Made by a program: the position numbers and the translations under genes. From Amia ocellicauda (lineage: Eukaryota; Chordata; Actinopteri; Amiiformes; Amiidae): DNA of 64,000 nucleotides. The notes under the pieces are model-generated. The model saw only the letters and a program-made list of their open reading frames with translations, made no database searches and was not told the DNA's origin. The stretch spans positions 14,637,001-14,701,000 of the forward strand of contig NC_089867.1 in NCBI RefSeq assembly GCF_036373705.1. Direction: 5' to 3'. This document shows, in pieces, positions 1 to 12,300 of the stretch (positions are counted from its first letter, which is position 1; each line of letters begins with the position of its first letter).

Positions 1-3000
1 TTATTAATGCGTCAAGTAAATTATCAGCACAGAGCAAAGTGTTTCTGTAGAGACTCCGGCGGTGCATTAACAACCAGGGAGCAATGAAGGAAATGCCACT
101 CTGAAAAACAGGCAGAAAAAAGTGCAGCAGCTTAGACCCTGAGACAATGGAATCAGCCAGCCGCAGCGGAGCGATAAACCAACACCGCACCCCAGCTCTT
201 GAAATGGGTAGTTTGTGTGAAGTGTTTGTCCTTCTTGCTCATGTTTCCTAGCACTACACAGTCACAGCCCGTGTCAGGCCCTCAGCCACTTGTGTTGCTG
301 CAGCTGAGCACTGAATTCCTCCATGCAAACCAGCTGTAAGAGTCAAAGAGCCAGGCTGTACAAATCTACATTAAAAGTCAATAGTGCTGCTGTAACTTTC
401 TATATTGCATTAAAAGTACAAATACAAAACAGGTCATACAGTGAGGGAAGTAGGTTCCTTATAACATGATGTTAATTACACTTCCTGTAGCCCTATGCGT
501 TATTTTCATGTCTATTTTTGTGGCTGTAAGTTGCCTTCAGTTCCCTGTCAGTGTGCAATCTGTACCACACCAGGCCTGTCACACACTCAGGCCTGCATAC
601 GAATCCTCAAGACCCGAAGCTACAGGCTTTTGCATACCAGGTGGTTTGCATGGACACATGAGGTCTATCTCACTGATTCAGGTCACTGCCTGCTACAATA
701 ATGGAAACACTGCAAGCACAAAACCAGACCAGCTATCACCAAAAGCAAACAAGCGCAACACAAGTAATACGAAAGAGGTAATAATTCAACCGGACAATTC
801 AGGTTTATTACGAATACCAACATGAGTAAATAGGAAACGGGCCATAAGCGTCACCCTCCGTGCAGGATGTGTTGTCATGGGAACAGAACTCGCTCTGGAG
901 CCTGCGTCTCCTCGTTCAAATCCCCAATGAAGTCACCAGTTCTGTCTTTGCCCCTGGTACCCTTCTCACTACTGCTCTGATACTCTCAAGCACGACACCC
1001 TGCTTTATTTGTATTACAGCCTTGCTCAGAAGCCCACACCTTGCAGAAAAGTCCTTGCTGGGGAGAGCTTTATCTCTGGCTTGTCAGCTTTGTGTCCTTT
1101 AAGTTTGGAAACTTTAGAGATCACTTGCTGTAACGTCTTGTCGATCTGAAGACTTTTCAATGCATTTTCACAGAACTGAGTCTGTATAGTAACAATGGGA
1201 CTTGGAAACCACAGTGAGACGGCCTTAGTGCAATATCATTACACATACCAGAACATGAGTCCTATTAATGCACAGAGCAGCTCACAGCAGTCCAGTGCCG
1301 AGCCTCAGGCACACAGCTAACCATGGCACAGCTGCCCTGGATGTCCCCTTCTTTCAAGTAGTAGGACACACACACACTTTCACTGTGTCAGTGTTTCCAT
1401 TGCTCTGCGTCCTGCACAGCTTGGCATTACTGGAGTGTGATTCTCTCTCTGCCTCAGTGACCCCCTGTCCACACTTGTTGGTATTTCAGAGGTGCATTAA
1501 AGGGGTCTTATTTTTAAAGAATCTTAAAGAATCCATGATTATTTACTGTAGACTGCACATAATGCACAGATATACACACACATGTATGGAAACACACACA
1601 CACATACATACATACATACATACATACAGACAGACTAAGCTACTACAGTGCCCAGCCTCAGCAGTCCTGCCTGGAGCTGCCATATGGCCCAGGCTCCAGA
1701 AGGTCCCCCCACACTGTTCCTCTCATTGTGCCGTGGCAGTGCTTGGCTGCTTGACCTGAGCTATCACAACACACACAACCAGCTCTCACCTCACTGGAGC
1801 CGAACTCCAGCACATCCAGCAAAGCCCTTTCTGTAATCGCAATGCAGTCACTCATAACTATGGTGTGTCACAGAGCGTCAACTGACGTGGAATCATAGAC
1901 TTCTATCATTTATATTTATATGGCTAGAATTCCCCCACCAAAGGTCAACATCATACCATAATTCTGCAGCAAGTCTGTGACATCATGCACATGGAGTAGG
2001 CCTCAGCTTACTGAAAGCAGACAACTGGTTTAGACATTTCTATACATATGGTCAGAGGCAGCAGGTGTCCTTCATCATTCCCAACTGAAGTGGTTTTTAA
2101 AACCAACAAAAGGCAGACAGTGCACATGTATAGCACTCTTCTGAGGTTCACCACAGAATCTAAATCCTTCCACTGTGGCAGAAAGCATCAGGTCACGCCG
2201 GGAGCACAGTGGAAAGCGGTACTATAAGGCAATCTACAGGGTAGCAGATGCACCTGTTATGTTAGCACCCAAGGATTAGGACTGTCTCAAGACATGCAAG
2301 TAAAGTAGAACCCCCAAATGCAGGGTAGGGGGGCAAGCTGGGACACAGGCTGAAGAGCTGCAACTCCCAACGTCTCCAGTTTCCGTTTCAAACTCAGCCT
2401 GAAAGCATCTCTTGCTGAAGTGTTGATTTCAAGAGAGCTAGGTTCTTGTTCTCCCGGTATTAAGTGTTCTATATTAAGTGTTCTGTTTTTATACTAATTT
2501 GGATTGAGTATGAAGGTTACACGCATGGAAAAACTGCCCTGCCCCAGAAGAGTGGGTTAAAGGAAGGGAAAACTAAAAGGAATTACACATCCTGCTTTTT
2601 ATTAAAACAAATATTAAAAAAAAAAGACAAAAATTAATTCAGATGTAAAATATCAATACTCAAACTCCTGCACACCACAATGTCTATTTAACCTTCAAAA
2701 GAGGCCAAGCTGTACCTGTTGGCTGCCTGCCATCCCATTCACACACTGCCAGCATCATACCAAGAGGTATGGTACTGTACCTTCATCTGTACCCAGACTG
2801 CTGAGGCAGGTTCAGCTACATGCATTACAATTAAGCCAGCTCACAGAGAGACAGGCCTGATCCATAAGAAATACTATTTTAGACACCTTGACATGTATTG
2901 TAGATTCTTTGGAACAAAAACATCAGCTAGAACTGAAACGGATGAATCAGGAGGAGAAACCAGATGGAAATCTCAACCCTGGGGTGGAAAGGCAGTAGAA

Positions 3001-4833
3001 CTTGGAGAGCAGGAGGATTTGAAGGCTGCTGGTCACATACCGCAAATATGCATTTATATTAACACATGCACACAAGTGAAAGATGAGAAGTGTGTGTCGG
3101 GGGAACCTGATACATATTCAAATTTACCAAGTCCTTAAACACATCATTTTGCGTGGCACATGTACTTTTTGTTCTTACAGCATCAGAACTGTAAGAATGC
3201 AGGAATTTATTTAGTTACGGTATTGAAATATTGACGTTAGACACGAGTTAAACAGGAAAAACTTGTCCTGTTCAAACCTTGAAGTGATGAGACAACAATG
3301 GGGATGACAGAGCTTAAAACAGCTGGCCTTTACAATAGACCCAGATACAACCTTACTGACGGAGACTGTCAGTTCATGTCTGTGTGCGTGGGAAGGGGGA
3401 GGTGTTGAGAACTGTCAAACATACTACAGGAAGTCTACAGCCTTAGAACAAACATAATATACAAACTTACTCCCCACAACCAAAAACAACATGGGAGTGT
3501 CCAATGGCTGCAATATATTAATGACAGGCATCGAAACAGACTGACATGATCTCCTGTTCCTAAGGACAGGGAATGGTCTTGGTTCCCAAGGTCCTTAGAG
3601 ACATCCCGAATCACAGAAAAGTCTGAGCAGATTTCACATCTAGTGGTTAAATCAGATTTAAAAAACAAAACAGAACCGCAATCTCAGTCTATCAGTTTTG
3701 ATCTGCACAAGAAATGCCTGTTACTGTGAACCTAGTATCCTGACTTATTACCTGGGATTTAACCTACAACCCTCTGCTTCATTTGCAAAGGCGACATTAG
3801 AGACTATGCACCCTGGGACTGCTAACTTTTCACTCGCTGCTCTTTGGTACAACAGGCCACCGTTTCGTGCCGCATATATTGCTGACGATTTCCGGGTTGC
3901 CAACCAATGAGAATGAGCCACAACAGAGGAACGCTCCAACCGGCTTCTTCAATGCAGGCGACATGGGGGCGGGGCGGGACAGGGCACAGGGTTCCCCTAG
4001 TTAAAATGCCATTGATGTGGACATAAACAATAGCAATACAGCAATCAAATAAAAATAAACTACATTTTGTAAAGTCATGCCTGTACCAGATACAGGCCGT
4101 TTGAGTACTTTCTTGGGTATCTAGATCTAAACTAACATTTCTTGTCCGGTTAATAGCATTTAAAAAATGATCAGATACCACAACAGTGATCCTAAAACAC
4201 CTAAGTGCCCAGCATGCCGCCAAAGTAGAGATCTCATACTGCACAGGCCTCTTTCGTGCTAAACCTACAGCACTGTAAACGTGGAAACAGCTGCCTGTGA
4301 ACAATGTCTGTGAGAAGTGAAACTGAAATCAACTTTACAAATATAGATACATTTTCTTTCCATATATGAAGACTAGTAGAGCCTGGTGTAACAAATGTAA
4401 CGTTGTGTATGGCTTCAAATCCAACTAGGAACTAACAGTTAATTCACTGGTGCCATGCCAAATGATATGATTTGATATTGCCTGAACAGCAAATCCTGAG
4501 GAGTGGTTGCATTTCTTAATATACCCACAAGTTCTGCAATAAACGTTTGCAACACGTTCACGGAGCAGTAAGTGTCCCTGTGATGAGCCACGCTACGCGG
4601 CCATGAATGTTTAAATGCGCCGAAATGCTGCAAACACAATTAGCTACATTATAATCGCTAGTTGGCTCTTCTCGCCTTGCTTATTATTACTGCTCGGCAG
4701 GGTAGTAGGCCACACTGCGCTACACCACAGCGAAATCTCTCTTTAGCCCAGCAGACCCTGCCTTATACTACATGCACAGATACGCTCTCTCGGGGAGGCA
4801 GGCAGACAGACAGACAGACAGACAGACAGTCGG

Positions 4834-4870
<37 letters not shown>

Positions 4871-4956
4871 GAAAGAAAGAAACTCGGTGCAGTTCAAAGA
4901 CAAGAGATGAGCCCCGGTACATACCATAAAGCTCATTCCCAAACGCCGCCACTTAC
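1..4956 (-). other. ERP44: Intron 1 of ERP44 (partial)
   Basis: This stretch lies downstream, on the minus strand, of the donor that ends ERP44 exon 1. No open frame on either strand resembles the next ERP44 exon, which would encode the start of the mature thioredoxin-like domain, so the stretch is read as intron. It is moderately AT-rich, with a short (TACA)n run near 1600-1630 and a compound CAGA/TC/CA microsatellite at 4800-4870. The open frames of 60-160 codons have no family resemblance. Exon 2 probably lies left of the window, but a very short exon could have been missed. Confidence 0.55.
4797..4881. repeat. Compound microsatellite (CAGA)n-(TC)n-(CA)n-(GAAA)n
   Basis: Four short tandem units follow one another without gaps in ERP44 intron 1, only about 80 bases downstream of its exon 1 donor on the minus strand. 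Apparent open frames here, rich in Ser-Leu and His-Thr, are repeat artefacts. Confidence 0.9.
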
Positions 4957-5013
4957 CAGCAATACTGTGATGTGGTGAAAGTGCGGAGAGGGTAAAACTG
5001 TAGTCAATTTCAT
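4957..5013 (-). CDS. ERP44: ERP44 exon 1, start of CDS (signal peptide)
   Basis: On the minus strand an ATG at 5013-5011 opens 19 codons (MKLTTVLPSPHFHHITVLL) that end exactly at a strong donor, CTG|GTAAGT. A basic start followed by a hydrophobic stretch fits the first part of a signal peptide. ERP44 is a thioredoxin-fold protein of the ER-Golgi intermediate region that retrieves unassembled clients and Ero1 through mixed disulfides. The assignment rests mainly on position: from memory, human ERP44 sits head to head with INVS a few hundred bases away and its first coding exon is also about 20 codons of signal peptide. The residues alone are too few to prove identity. The rest of the gene lies left of the window. 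Confidence 0.6.
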
Positions 5014-5396
5014 TGTATAGTAAAAGTTGGTTGAGGTTCCGATGTTGTTTTATTTTCCTGATGTCTCTCTCCGTACCACCTCCACTATCTTGCTGCAGGA
5101 AACGGACGCCGATTCCCAGAGCCGAGCCACGGCAACCTGGGCGGAAATTCCGGGTACTTCACCTGAGGCCTCTGGGACTTGTAGTTTTTACAGCACGGCC
5201 AGTGTTATTTGAATGTCAGGAAAGAACTACAACTCCCAGGACACGGCGGGGCTCCTAGTAAGGTGCAGTTGGATTTGTAGTCTTTAAAAAAAAGTGAGCC
5301 CCAGATGTGTTTCTGGTACCAGCGAAAGGCTCTAAGACGAACTATAGCTCCCAGAGTTCAGCGGGCCGGTTTGTGTGTTTCAACCGAGGAAAAAGG
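5014..5396. promoter_or_regulatory. Bidirectional ERP44/INVS promoter with ZNF143-type motifs
   Basis: About 400 bases separate the ERP44 start codon from INVS exon 1. Motifs resembling the ZNF143/THAP11 site (ACTACAAnTCCCAG) are visible at 5224-5242 (GAACTACAACTCCCAGGAC, plus), at 5171-5187 (minus strand, AAACTACAAGTCCCAGA) and at 5341-5354 (ACTATAGCTCCCAG). A partial copy (GGATTTGTAGTC) lies near 5271-5282. CpG density rises toward exon 1 of INVS. No TATA box stands out. Such motifs are known to be common in TATA-less divergent promoters; use by both genes is inferred. The exact transcription starts are not visible in the sequence. Confidence 0.7.
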
Positions 5397-5496
5397 CGGA
5401 AGGCTGCCGCGGAGAGAAGACGCCGAGGCGGCCGTGTTTGGCTCGCTGTGTTGACGAGATGACTGTGTCGAGTGGCGAGAGCCGCCAGCCTCCCCG
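5397..5496 (+). other. INVS: INVS exon 1 (5' UTR), with a 13-codon uORF
   Basis: A GC- and CpG-rich segment ends at the donor CCCCG|GTGAGT (5496/5497). Its left border is approximate because the transcription start cannot be read. It contains an ATG at 5459-5461 opening 12 codons and two bases. If exon 1 joins exon 2 at 6267 the frame stops at once (CG+A, TAG), so this is an upstream ORF of 13 codons (MTVSSGESRQPPR) and not the inversin start. Confidence 0.6.
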
Positions 5497-5501
5497 GTGA
5501 G

Positions 5502-5509
5502 TGACGTCA
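5502..5509. promoter_or_regulatory. CRE palindrome TGACGTCA
   Basis: A perfect cAMP-response element lies six bases into INVS intron 1, just beside the exon 1 donor. It is one of three promoter-proximal copies in the window (also 53021 and 62156). CREB/ATF binding is inferred from the motif only. Confidence 0.6.
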
Positions 5510-5778
5510 TCGCGCTGCCCGGCGGCGCAGCTGATATGAAGTGATTTGATTACGGCGTCGGGAGCCTCGCCCGACCCGGGGGATGACACTGTGCCTCTAC
5601 CGGGAATACAAAGTTGTTAACAAAGTACCAGTAAAACGTTTAGGTCTACGTGCGGCATGAGCACAATGTGCTTACAATAGACCATAAATGCTAATTTCTG
5701 TACTTTGATATCATCCTTTACTCCTTGAAAACAACCAGTTGTGTAATTTGCTATCCCACCCCTATTTCCTTTCCACAG

Positions 5779-6005
5779 CTGGAACAAACCCAGGGTAAAA
5801 CGAAAATGAACTTGATATGGGGGTTACATTGATTAAGTATAGCATGTGACACTCATAATTATCCTTTCCTATCTAATTGGAATGTGTCCATTTATATTTT
5901 CGGACGTTTCCATCATCAGCTCCTTCACTGCTGGCGATGTCACTGAGAGGAGAGCATTAGGACTCTGGGAGTAAGAGCTGTCTATGGCCTGGGCAACACA
6001 TTAAG
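5779..6005 (+). other. Possible alternative 5' UTR exon of INVS
   Basis: A pyrimidine-rich acceptor (TTTCCACAG) ends at 5778 and a strong donor (AAG|GTAAGTA) starts at 6006, with 227 bases between. The segment has no long open frame, so if used it would be an untranslated exon between exons 1 and 2. The splice-site strings are the only evidence. Confidence 0.25.
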
Positions 6006-6266
6006 GTAAGTATCCACACTGCCTGGCAGGGGGGGCTTTAGACCATATGCATCAAAAATAAACAAAACAAAACAAAACAAAAAGATCATCAATCTCAAAA
6101 ACCCTTGAGTGAACCATTTTCTGGACAAATTACAAGTATGTTTAAGTGAGTGGCAATCTAAATAGACAAACAAAAATGACACAAAAGAACATGTGCTGTG
6201 TCTGCTAGACTCATTCAAAGCCCTCCAAGCTTAACTCAACAACACTGTCCCGCTCCTCCACTGCAG

Positions 6267-6387
6267 ATAGCTGCCCTGTGCGTTGTAGGCACAGCCGGTG
6301 TCCCGCAAACCATATCTGTTTGCAAGCGTGGAGCAGCGCCAGGACACCGAGGATGGAGTGAAGACGCAGACAGGAGCCACAGCCATG
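6267..6387 (+). other. INVS: INVS exon 2: 5' UTR ending in the start codon
   Basis: An acceptor (CTCCACTGCAG) ends at 6266 and a donor follows at 6388 (GCCATG|GTAAGG). The last three bases of the exon are the ATG in a good Kozak setting (GCCATGG in genomic DNA; ATGG is kept after splicing because exon 3 begins with G). This is the only start that joins in phase to exon 3, which opens on a complete codon with no internal Met before conserved sequence. A two-codon uORF (ATG GAG TGA) lies at 6353-6361, out of frame. The 5' border of the exon is less certain than its donor. Confidence 0.65.
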
Positions 6388-9147
6388 GTAAGGTGGCATC
6401 TCTCTTGTTCGTCTGTTTGTGTGGTATACTGCTATATGCTTTCCAAAACACCTCCTTTGATAGCTTTTGATCAGCACCCTGACCAGAGTCTTATTTGTTG
6501 CATAAGACCAGGGCAGATGCTGTCCGTGCTCTGTAGAGTAGGTGATGTCATCTGTGTTTTATTAATCTACTCTGAAGTGCAACTTTTGCTTTGAGATTGA
6601 TGGGCTGCATTTCCCCCTCTTTTCCCACATCCGTGCATTACAGCTCAGCTACTGTAGTATTCCTTATGCTCCATTGCACTTCCACCTAAATTCAATTTAG
6701 ATCATTGCAATTCCAATTCTATGACATTTTTCAATTCCAATTCCTGATTCCGATTCTAACTCGAGAATTTGTAGTGAAATTCAGTTGGGATTGACTCCAA
6801 TTCTGCTACAGTACATACTCAGGTCAGAGCTGTACAGCTTAGTACATAGCCAGGTCAGCACAGTACACACTCGCTTATTGTATCTGAGACACTGGCAGCC
6901 CTGGTGGTTTGGAGTTAATCCACCTGGGCCGTCTGTTGTTGTGTTTGCCTTTCAGAATTGGCAGGTTAAAAACTGCTTGCTGAGCTGCTGGCTCCGGCCT
7001 TGTTTTGATTCACAGTCAGTTACAGCTGATACGAAACGCCAGACCCTGCTTGTCAGCGTGAAAGTAGAGAGCAGGCTGTATGTGTTTACCATTGCATTGT
7101 GGTACAGTATAGCAAAGCACAGTTGCCCTGGATCGCCAGTTGTCTTACATCTGCACTGGACTGTGACATCACTGTGCTGCGTTCAGGGTGTTTTTGTGCT
7201 TTTGTTGTGAAGGTCAGAGTGAACTTTTATTTGGGTAATAAACAAATCAGGGTGTATTGCATTTGCCTGCAGGTGGAAGAAAAGACTAAAAACAGAAGGT
7301 ATTACTAGGTGATACAAATCCCCTTATTGCCCAGTTTGTGTAATATCGGAGTGAAGGCCAGAACTGGACCCGAGACGGCTGTGCGTCAGTGTCATGCTTT
7401 TTCTGTCCTGAGAAACTGAAACCAGAAGGACAGAGGAAAATTCGGCTAGATGTTGGTTTGCATTGCAGATGTCACCCCTAGCAGAAACGGATAGAGATCC
7501 AAGTAAACGTCTCCTCGGGTGACTTGGGACAGTTCATATATTTTATGCCCTTCTCCATTAAAATGTTGAAGTACTTTCAAAACCTCCCGGTATAATTTCT
7601 TGATGCTGCTCTCTCTGCTGCCATTTAAAACATTGGTTGCTTTTTTTGTTTGTTTTTTGATTTTATTTTCATCGGATTGTTTTCATGAGCTGGAACTTGG
7701 CTGGCGGGCAAAAGGTTTGTTGCAGTCTAATTGGACGTTTAATTAGATCACAGTTTTAGCCCAATTAGGCGTTCAAGGGCCAGGCATTGTAATGGCACTG
7801 ATTCTCAGCACTGATACAGCTCTCTGAGTCTAATTAGTCATGAGATAAAAAATAAAAAAGCTCAATCAGCATTCTGCTGGTATTGCCACAGAGCTGTGTT
7901 CTTGCCTACTGTCACCTGCCTCTCTCTGTAGCACAATCTAATCTGCACCAGCCTTTTAAAGCTGATTCGCACCTTCAGGCAATGAGTGCAACCAGGGCAA
8001 CATGGAAAGAGTGAGTTTGCCCCCAGTGAGTTTTTCACAGTGCAGTTAAGAGGGAGTACAGATGCAGGATAGGCAGTCCTACTTTTACTCTGCCTGGCAC
8101 AGAACTACATGTAAAAAACTCATAGCTGAAGTGTTCCTGCACTGCTGCCCCAGCCCGTGTGTGTGTGTGAGGTGGAGGAGTGTTTAAACTTGGGGTCTGG
8201 TCTCAAGTGTGAGCAGCAGTGTACTGTGTGGTGTGTGACAGCAGCCTGGCTGAGCACAGCACAGCCCTCTCTAACTGCTCAGCACTGGTGCACCCAGACG
8301 GCTCGGTCCTGGCGGCGTGTCTTAATTGCTTTGAAGAGAGGGATGGAGAGAACCCTCAGGTGGCTGGGGATAATGAAGTCAAATTAGCAGTTAAAACCTG
8401 CAGGCTGTACATTTGCCTGTTTCTCAGAGAGCAGAAGAGGGAGTGTCTGCGTCACAGCTGCTTGTCGACCCCCAACCCCTTCTTCAGTGGACAAAGGGGG
8501 ACACGGTTTGGAACGGAAAGGCTGTGGGGAATGGGATTTCATTTTTCCCCAAGCTCTGAAATTTAAAAATGAGCATCCCATCCGCAAACATCCCAGTCCA
8601 GTGGAAATGTGCTGTTTCCGCACAGCATTTTTACATGTATTTAAATGTCCATGATACTCTGCCTCGTGCCCAGCTGCTGGGTAGTGCTGCAGACAATGAG
8701 GCGTTGCACTGTGTAAAGTTCCTTGGTATCCCTCAGGGAGTCACCCTGAATAAATGTGTCAACCATACGAGTAGATAGAATATAAACAGTGGTGACAGTG
8801 TATTTGTTCTGGGACTCTGTGTCCACCAAGACATCAGTCTCTCAGAGTCAGCTCTGGGAAACTTAAAGGGAGGCTGTTCCTTCAGCAGTTTGTGTCAACC
8901 ATCTTCAGCAGGGAATTCATTCGGTTTTCTGTCAGCCAGGGCAGCGAGCAAGAGAGAGGCTGAGCGGCACTGCCAGACAGCAGGAGGGAGAGCAGACTGC
9001 AACTGCACAGCACTTTCAGCCAGCTCAGGTCTCAGGAGCTGCAGGCTCCTGTATGCTAGCCAACACCAGGTGTTGGGTATTTCATGCTTGTTATCTCATT
9101 TTGAGTACATTTGCATAGACAGGCATGTGGAGATAATAGGAAAGAAT

Positions 9148-9192
<45 letters not shown>

Positions 9193-12100
9193 GGTAGCTG
9201 TAGGTGCTCCTGTGCTTCATTGGCAAATGATTTCCAGGAACCTGTAGTCTGTTGTATTTTCAGCTGATCTGCGCGCTGTGCAGCTGGGGGGCTGGTCTCC
9301 CGTCCTGCACAGGTGATAAGCAGTGAAGGTGGCCAGTGATCGCCCTGCTCAGCCCAGACACAGGCAGGAACGGAATTATCTAAGCTGCCTGTTGCTTCAT
9401 TCCTACGGAGTGGGCTGGCGAGGAGTGCCCGGGCTGCAGTGGCTGTGTCTGCGGGCTCTGAATGGAGTGGGAGTAGGTGTGTGTCTGGGGGGGGGTGGCT
9501 CATTTTCTTTGAAGTCCTGAGATCAAAGCAGCTTTTGGCAGTACAGAGACTGCAGGGCTGTGGAGAAACAGAGACTATATACTGGCACTGGGCACTTCTC
9601 CCTGGCACTGACCCCCTACCCTTGACCCCCGACTTTCAGGCCTCAGCCTTGCCCAGCCTTGCCCTTCATACCAGCTGCTCCCCCAGTGCAGGGCCCTCAC
9701 TCTGCACAGCCTGGAAGAGGGACATTTCCAGTGGGGAGTGGAAGGCTGTGAGTGGTTGGCTGCCTCCTGATCCCTGCAGAGACACGTGCGTCTCTGCAGG
9801 GAGACGCAGGTGTGAGGATCCTCTGGCAAGTCAGCACTCCGAAACTGCACCCCCCCCCCCACCCACATGCAGTAATAACACTGCACTCATAACAACACAC
9901 AGCACAACAACAGTGCCAGGCCTGCTGTGTTATGGGATGGGGCGGTCCAAGCTTGCCTTCCAACCCGACTGTGGTTGTTACACGAGAGAGACAGCCTCAG
10001 ACAGCTGATTAGTGGGGGGTTAGCTGTTGTCTCTGCACTGAAGGAAGATGGACGGGTAGGCAGCAGAGCTTGTGTGACGGGAGTGGGGGGGGGGATTTCC
10101 TATTGGAAATGGTAAAAATAAGGGAGTGGGAAGGGTGCCGATGTCCAGGAGGGAAAGGGAAGGGTTAATAGGCTGCATGGCATCTGGGAGCTAATAAGGA
10201 TGAAGCGGGACTCCAGTGAGCAAATTATGGCGTGGAGCTGGGGCTTGGGGAGTACGCTAATGAAGAGACGTACTTCGGAGCACCAGGCCGTGATCCCGTT
10301 ATCACAGCTCTGCTCATACTGGCATCGCATCAGCCCTGGCCAGGGGAGCGGGTCTGAGAGAAACGTTACTGATGTCACTCGTGGTACACTGCGCCCCCCT
10401 GTCCATCCTGTGAAAAAAGTGTGATTGGCCAGAATGTTTTCCCACATAAAACTGTTTGTGTGCGTGTGTGCACACATTTGTGTATGTGTGTGCACGCCTG
10501 CTCCGGTTTATGATCAGTGTTTTTTGTTGAAGTGGCAGTTCTGTTCAGTGGTGTTATATCTTTGTGGTTTTAGTGTGGCTGGGCTCTGTGTGTGTGTCTA
10601 AGACAAATAGAGTGAAGGAGAACTGTGTGCCCGGCCTCCTCGGTGTAATTTCATGAATGAGGCCTGCCTGCATCAGCCCAACCCTTTATTGTGGTGACTC
10701 TAATGACAAACTGCTGGGAAGCTCAGCTCATTACAAATTCGTGTGTTCTTCCTGCAGCCCCTGACTCGCACACACTTTACTTGCACTCGCCCACACGCTC
10801 TCTCTCTCTCTCTCACACATACACACACACTCACACACACACACACACACACACTTGCACTCGTACATGCTAACGTTCACTCATGCATATACACTCTCAC
10901 AAACACAGTCACACATACTCTGAAGTGCACACATTCACTGTGGGAAGGAACTGGCCCATACCCACCTTAGCCAGCATACATACCTTGTCGCACCAGGTGT
11001 CCATGTGCTATGTGGATGCTGAGGTGCGGTGTGTGGTGATTGACAGCTCAGAGGCCAGTTAGTTACATTTTTGCTCTCTGGCAGAGGTGGGGGGATTGTA
11101 TGAGGTCCCTACTGGGCTCATTAGTCACCTTGCATCACCTTTCCTGTCAACACCTGCTCACTAATTGGGCGTGGCATCCCTCCCCAGTGCAGGGCCTGTT
11201 TTCCTGCTTAATAGTTTAAACGGCAGGTTGTACCCCCTGGGGACCAGCCAGTCACTGCAGCAGCCTCCTTCACTTGGACTGCAGCTGACCAATGGTGTGG
11301 TTTCTGTTTTGGAGGCATTGAAAAGGCCACGCACTCGCCTCATTTACTGTCAGCGGGAGAGAAGCAAAGGCTGAAAATCTCCACCGTGTGATTTTTAGTT
11401 TCATGTTGTCAGCCCAGGTAGAGGGCTCCACAGGCTCAGAACTGCATTTGCTGTAGGAAGGACTGTGAGATGATAAACTTTATCGCTCCTAGCCCTCGGG
11501 TAGATTTTTAAAATGCGTTTCTCTGTTAATTAGCGGCAGGCAAAGATGATAAAAGCAAGCAGACATGGGAGCTGCTCAGCCCAGCTTTTTTCTGCTCCCA
11601 GCAGTCTAGAGCCAGGGGGGAGTGTATTCCAGAGACATCCAGGTGTCTAGCATGACTGAGCATAGGAATGAGGGGTTAACACACACACGCGCACACACAC
11701 ATGCCCGCACGCACGCGCACACACACACACACACCTTCCTCCTCCTCCTCCTCCTTCTTCAACTCCTGACCTCTGGCTCCTTTTTGTGTTCTGCAGTCTT
11801 CCCAGCTCCCATCGCTGCCCCCCAGCCACCAGCTGCCGAGCACCGGGCTGTTTTTATGGCTTGGCCTGCGAAGCCCTGATTCAGCTGGATTAGCTATAAA
11901 AATCCCAGAAAATGCATCTAGCGGAGTAGCTCTTTCTTCCTTTTCTTTTCTGCTTTGTATTTCTTCTCTCTCTCTCCCTTCTCTCCGGTGTGTGTGCGCA
12001 TTCTGCCAGACAGCTGGAAGGTTGCCCGCACACATCACAAACGTGAACTCTGCCGCGCGGCTCGCCCTCTGTTGGCACAGCAGCCTGTCTGTCGTTTGCG

Positions 12101-12251
12101 TGAATCTCTAATGCATTCCAGAGCGGCTGCAGCGCCAGGGGGCGGGGGGGCAGCGAGCAGCCACTCTCACGCTACGAGCACATTGCCGCAGAAACGTGGC
12201 ACAGAGAGGGGCCGGCACGGCCAAGCACACTGGAGCCAAGCGGCACTGTGG

Positions 12252-12300
<49 letters not shown>

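Noticed and set aside
9439..10008. 189-codon open frame in INVS intron 2
   Set aside because: Overlaps other frames on both strands, ends in low-complexity Pro/Thr sequence, and has no splice context or domain.
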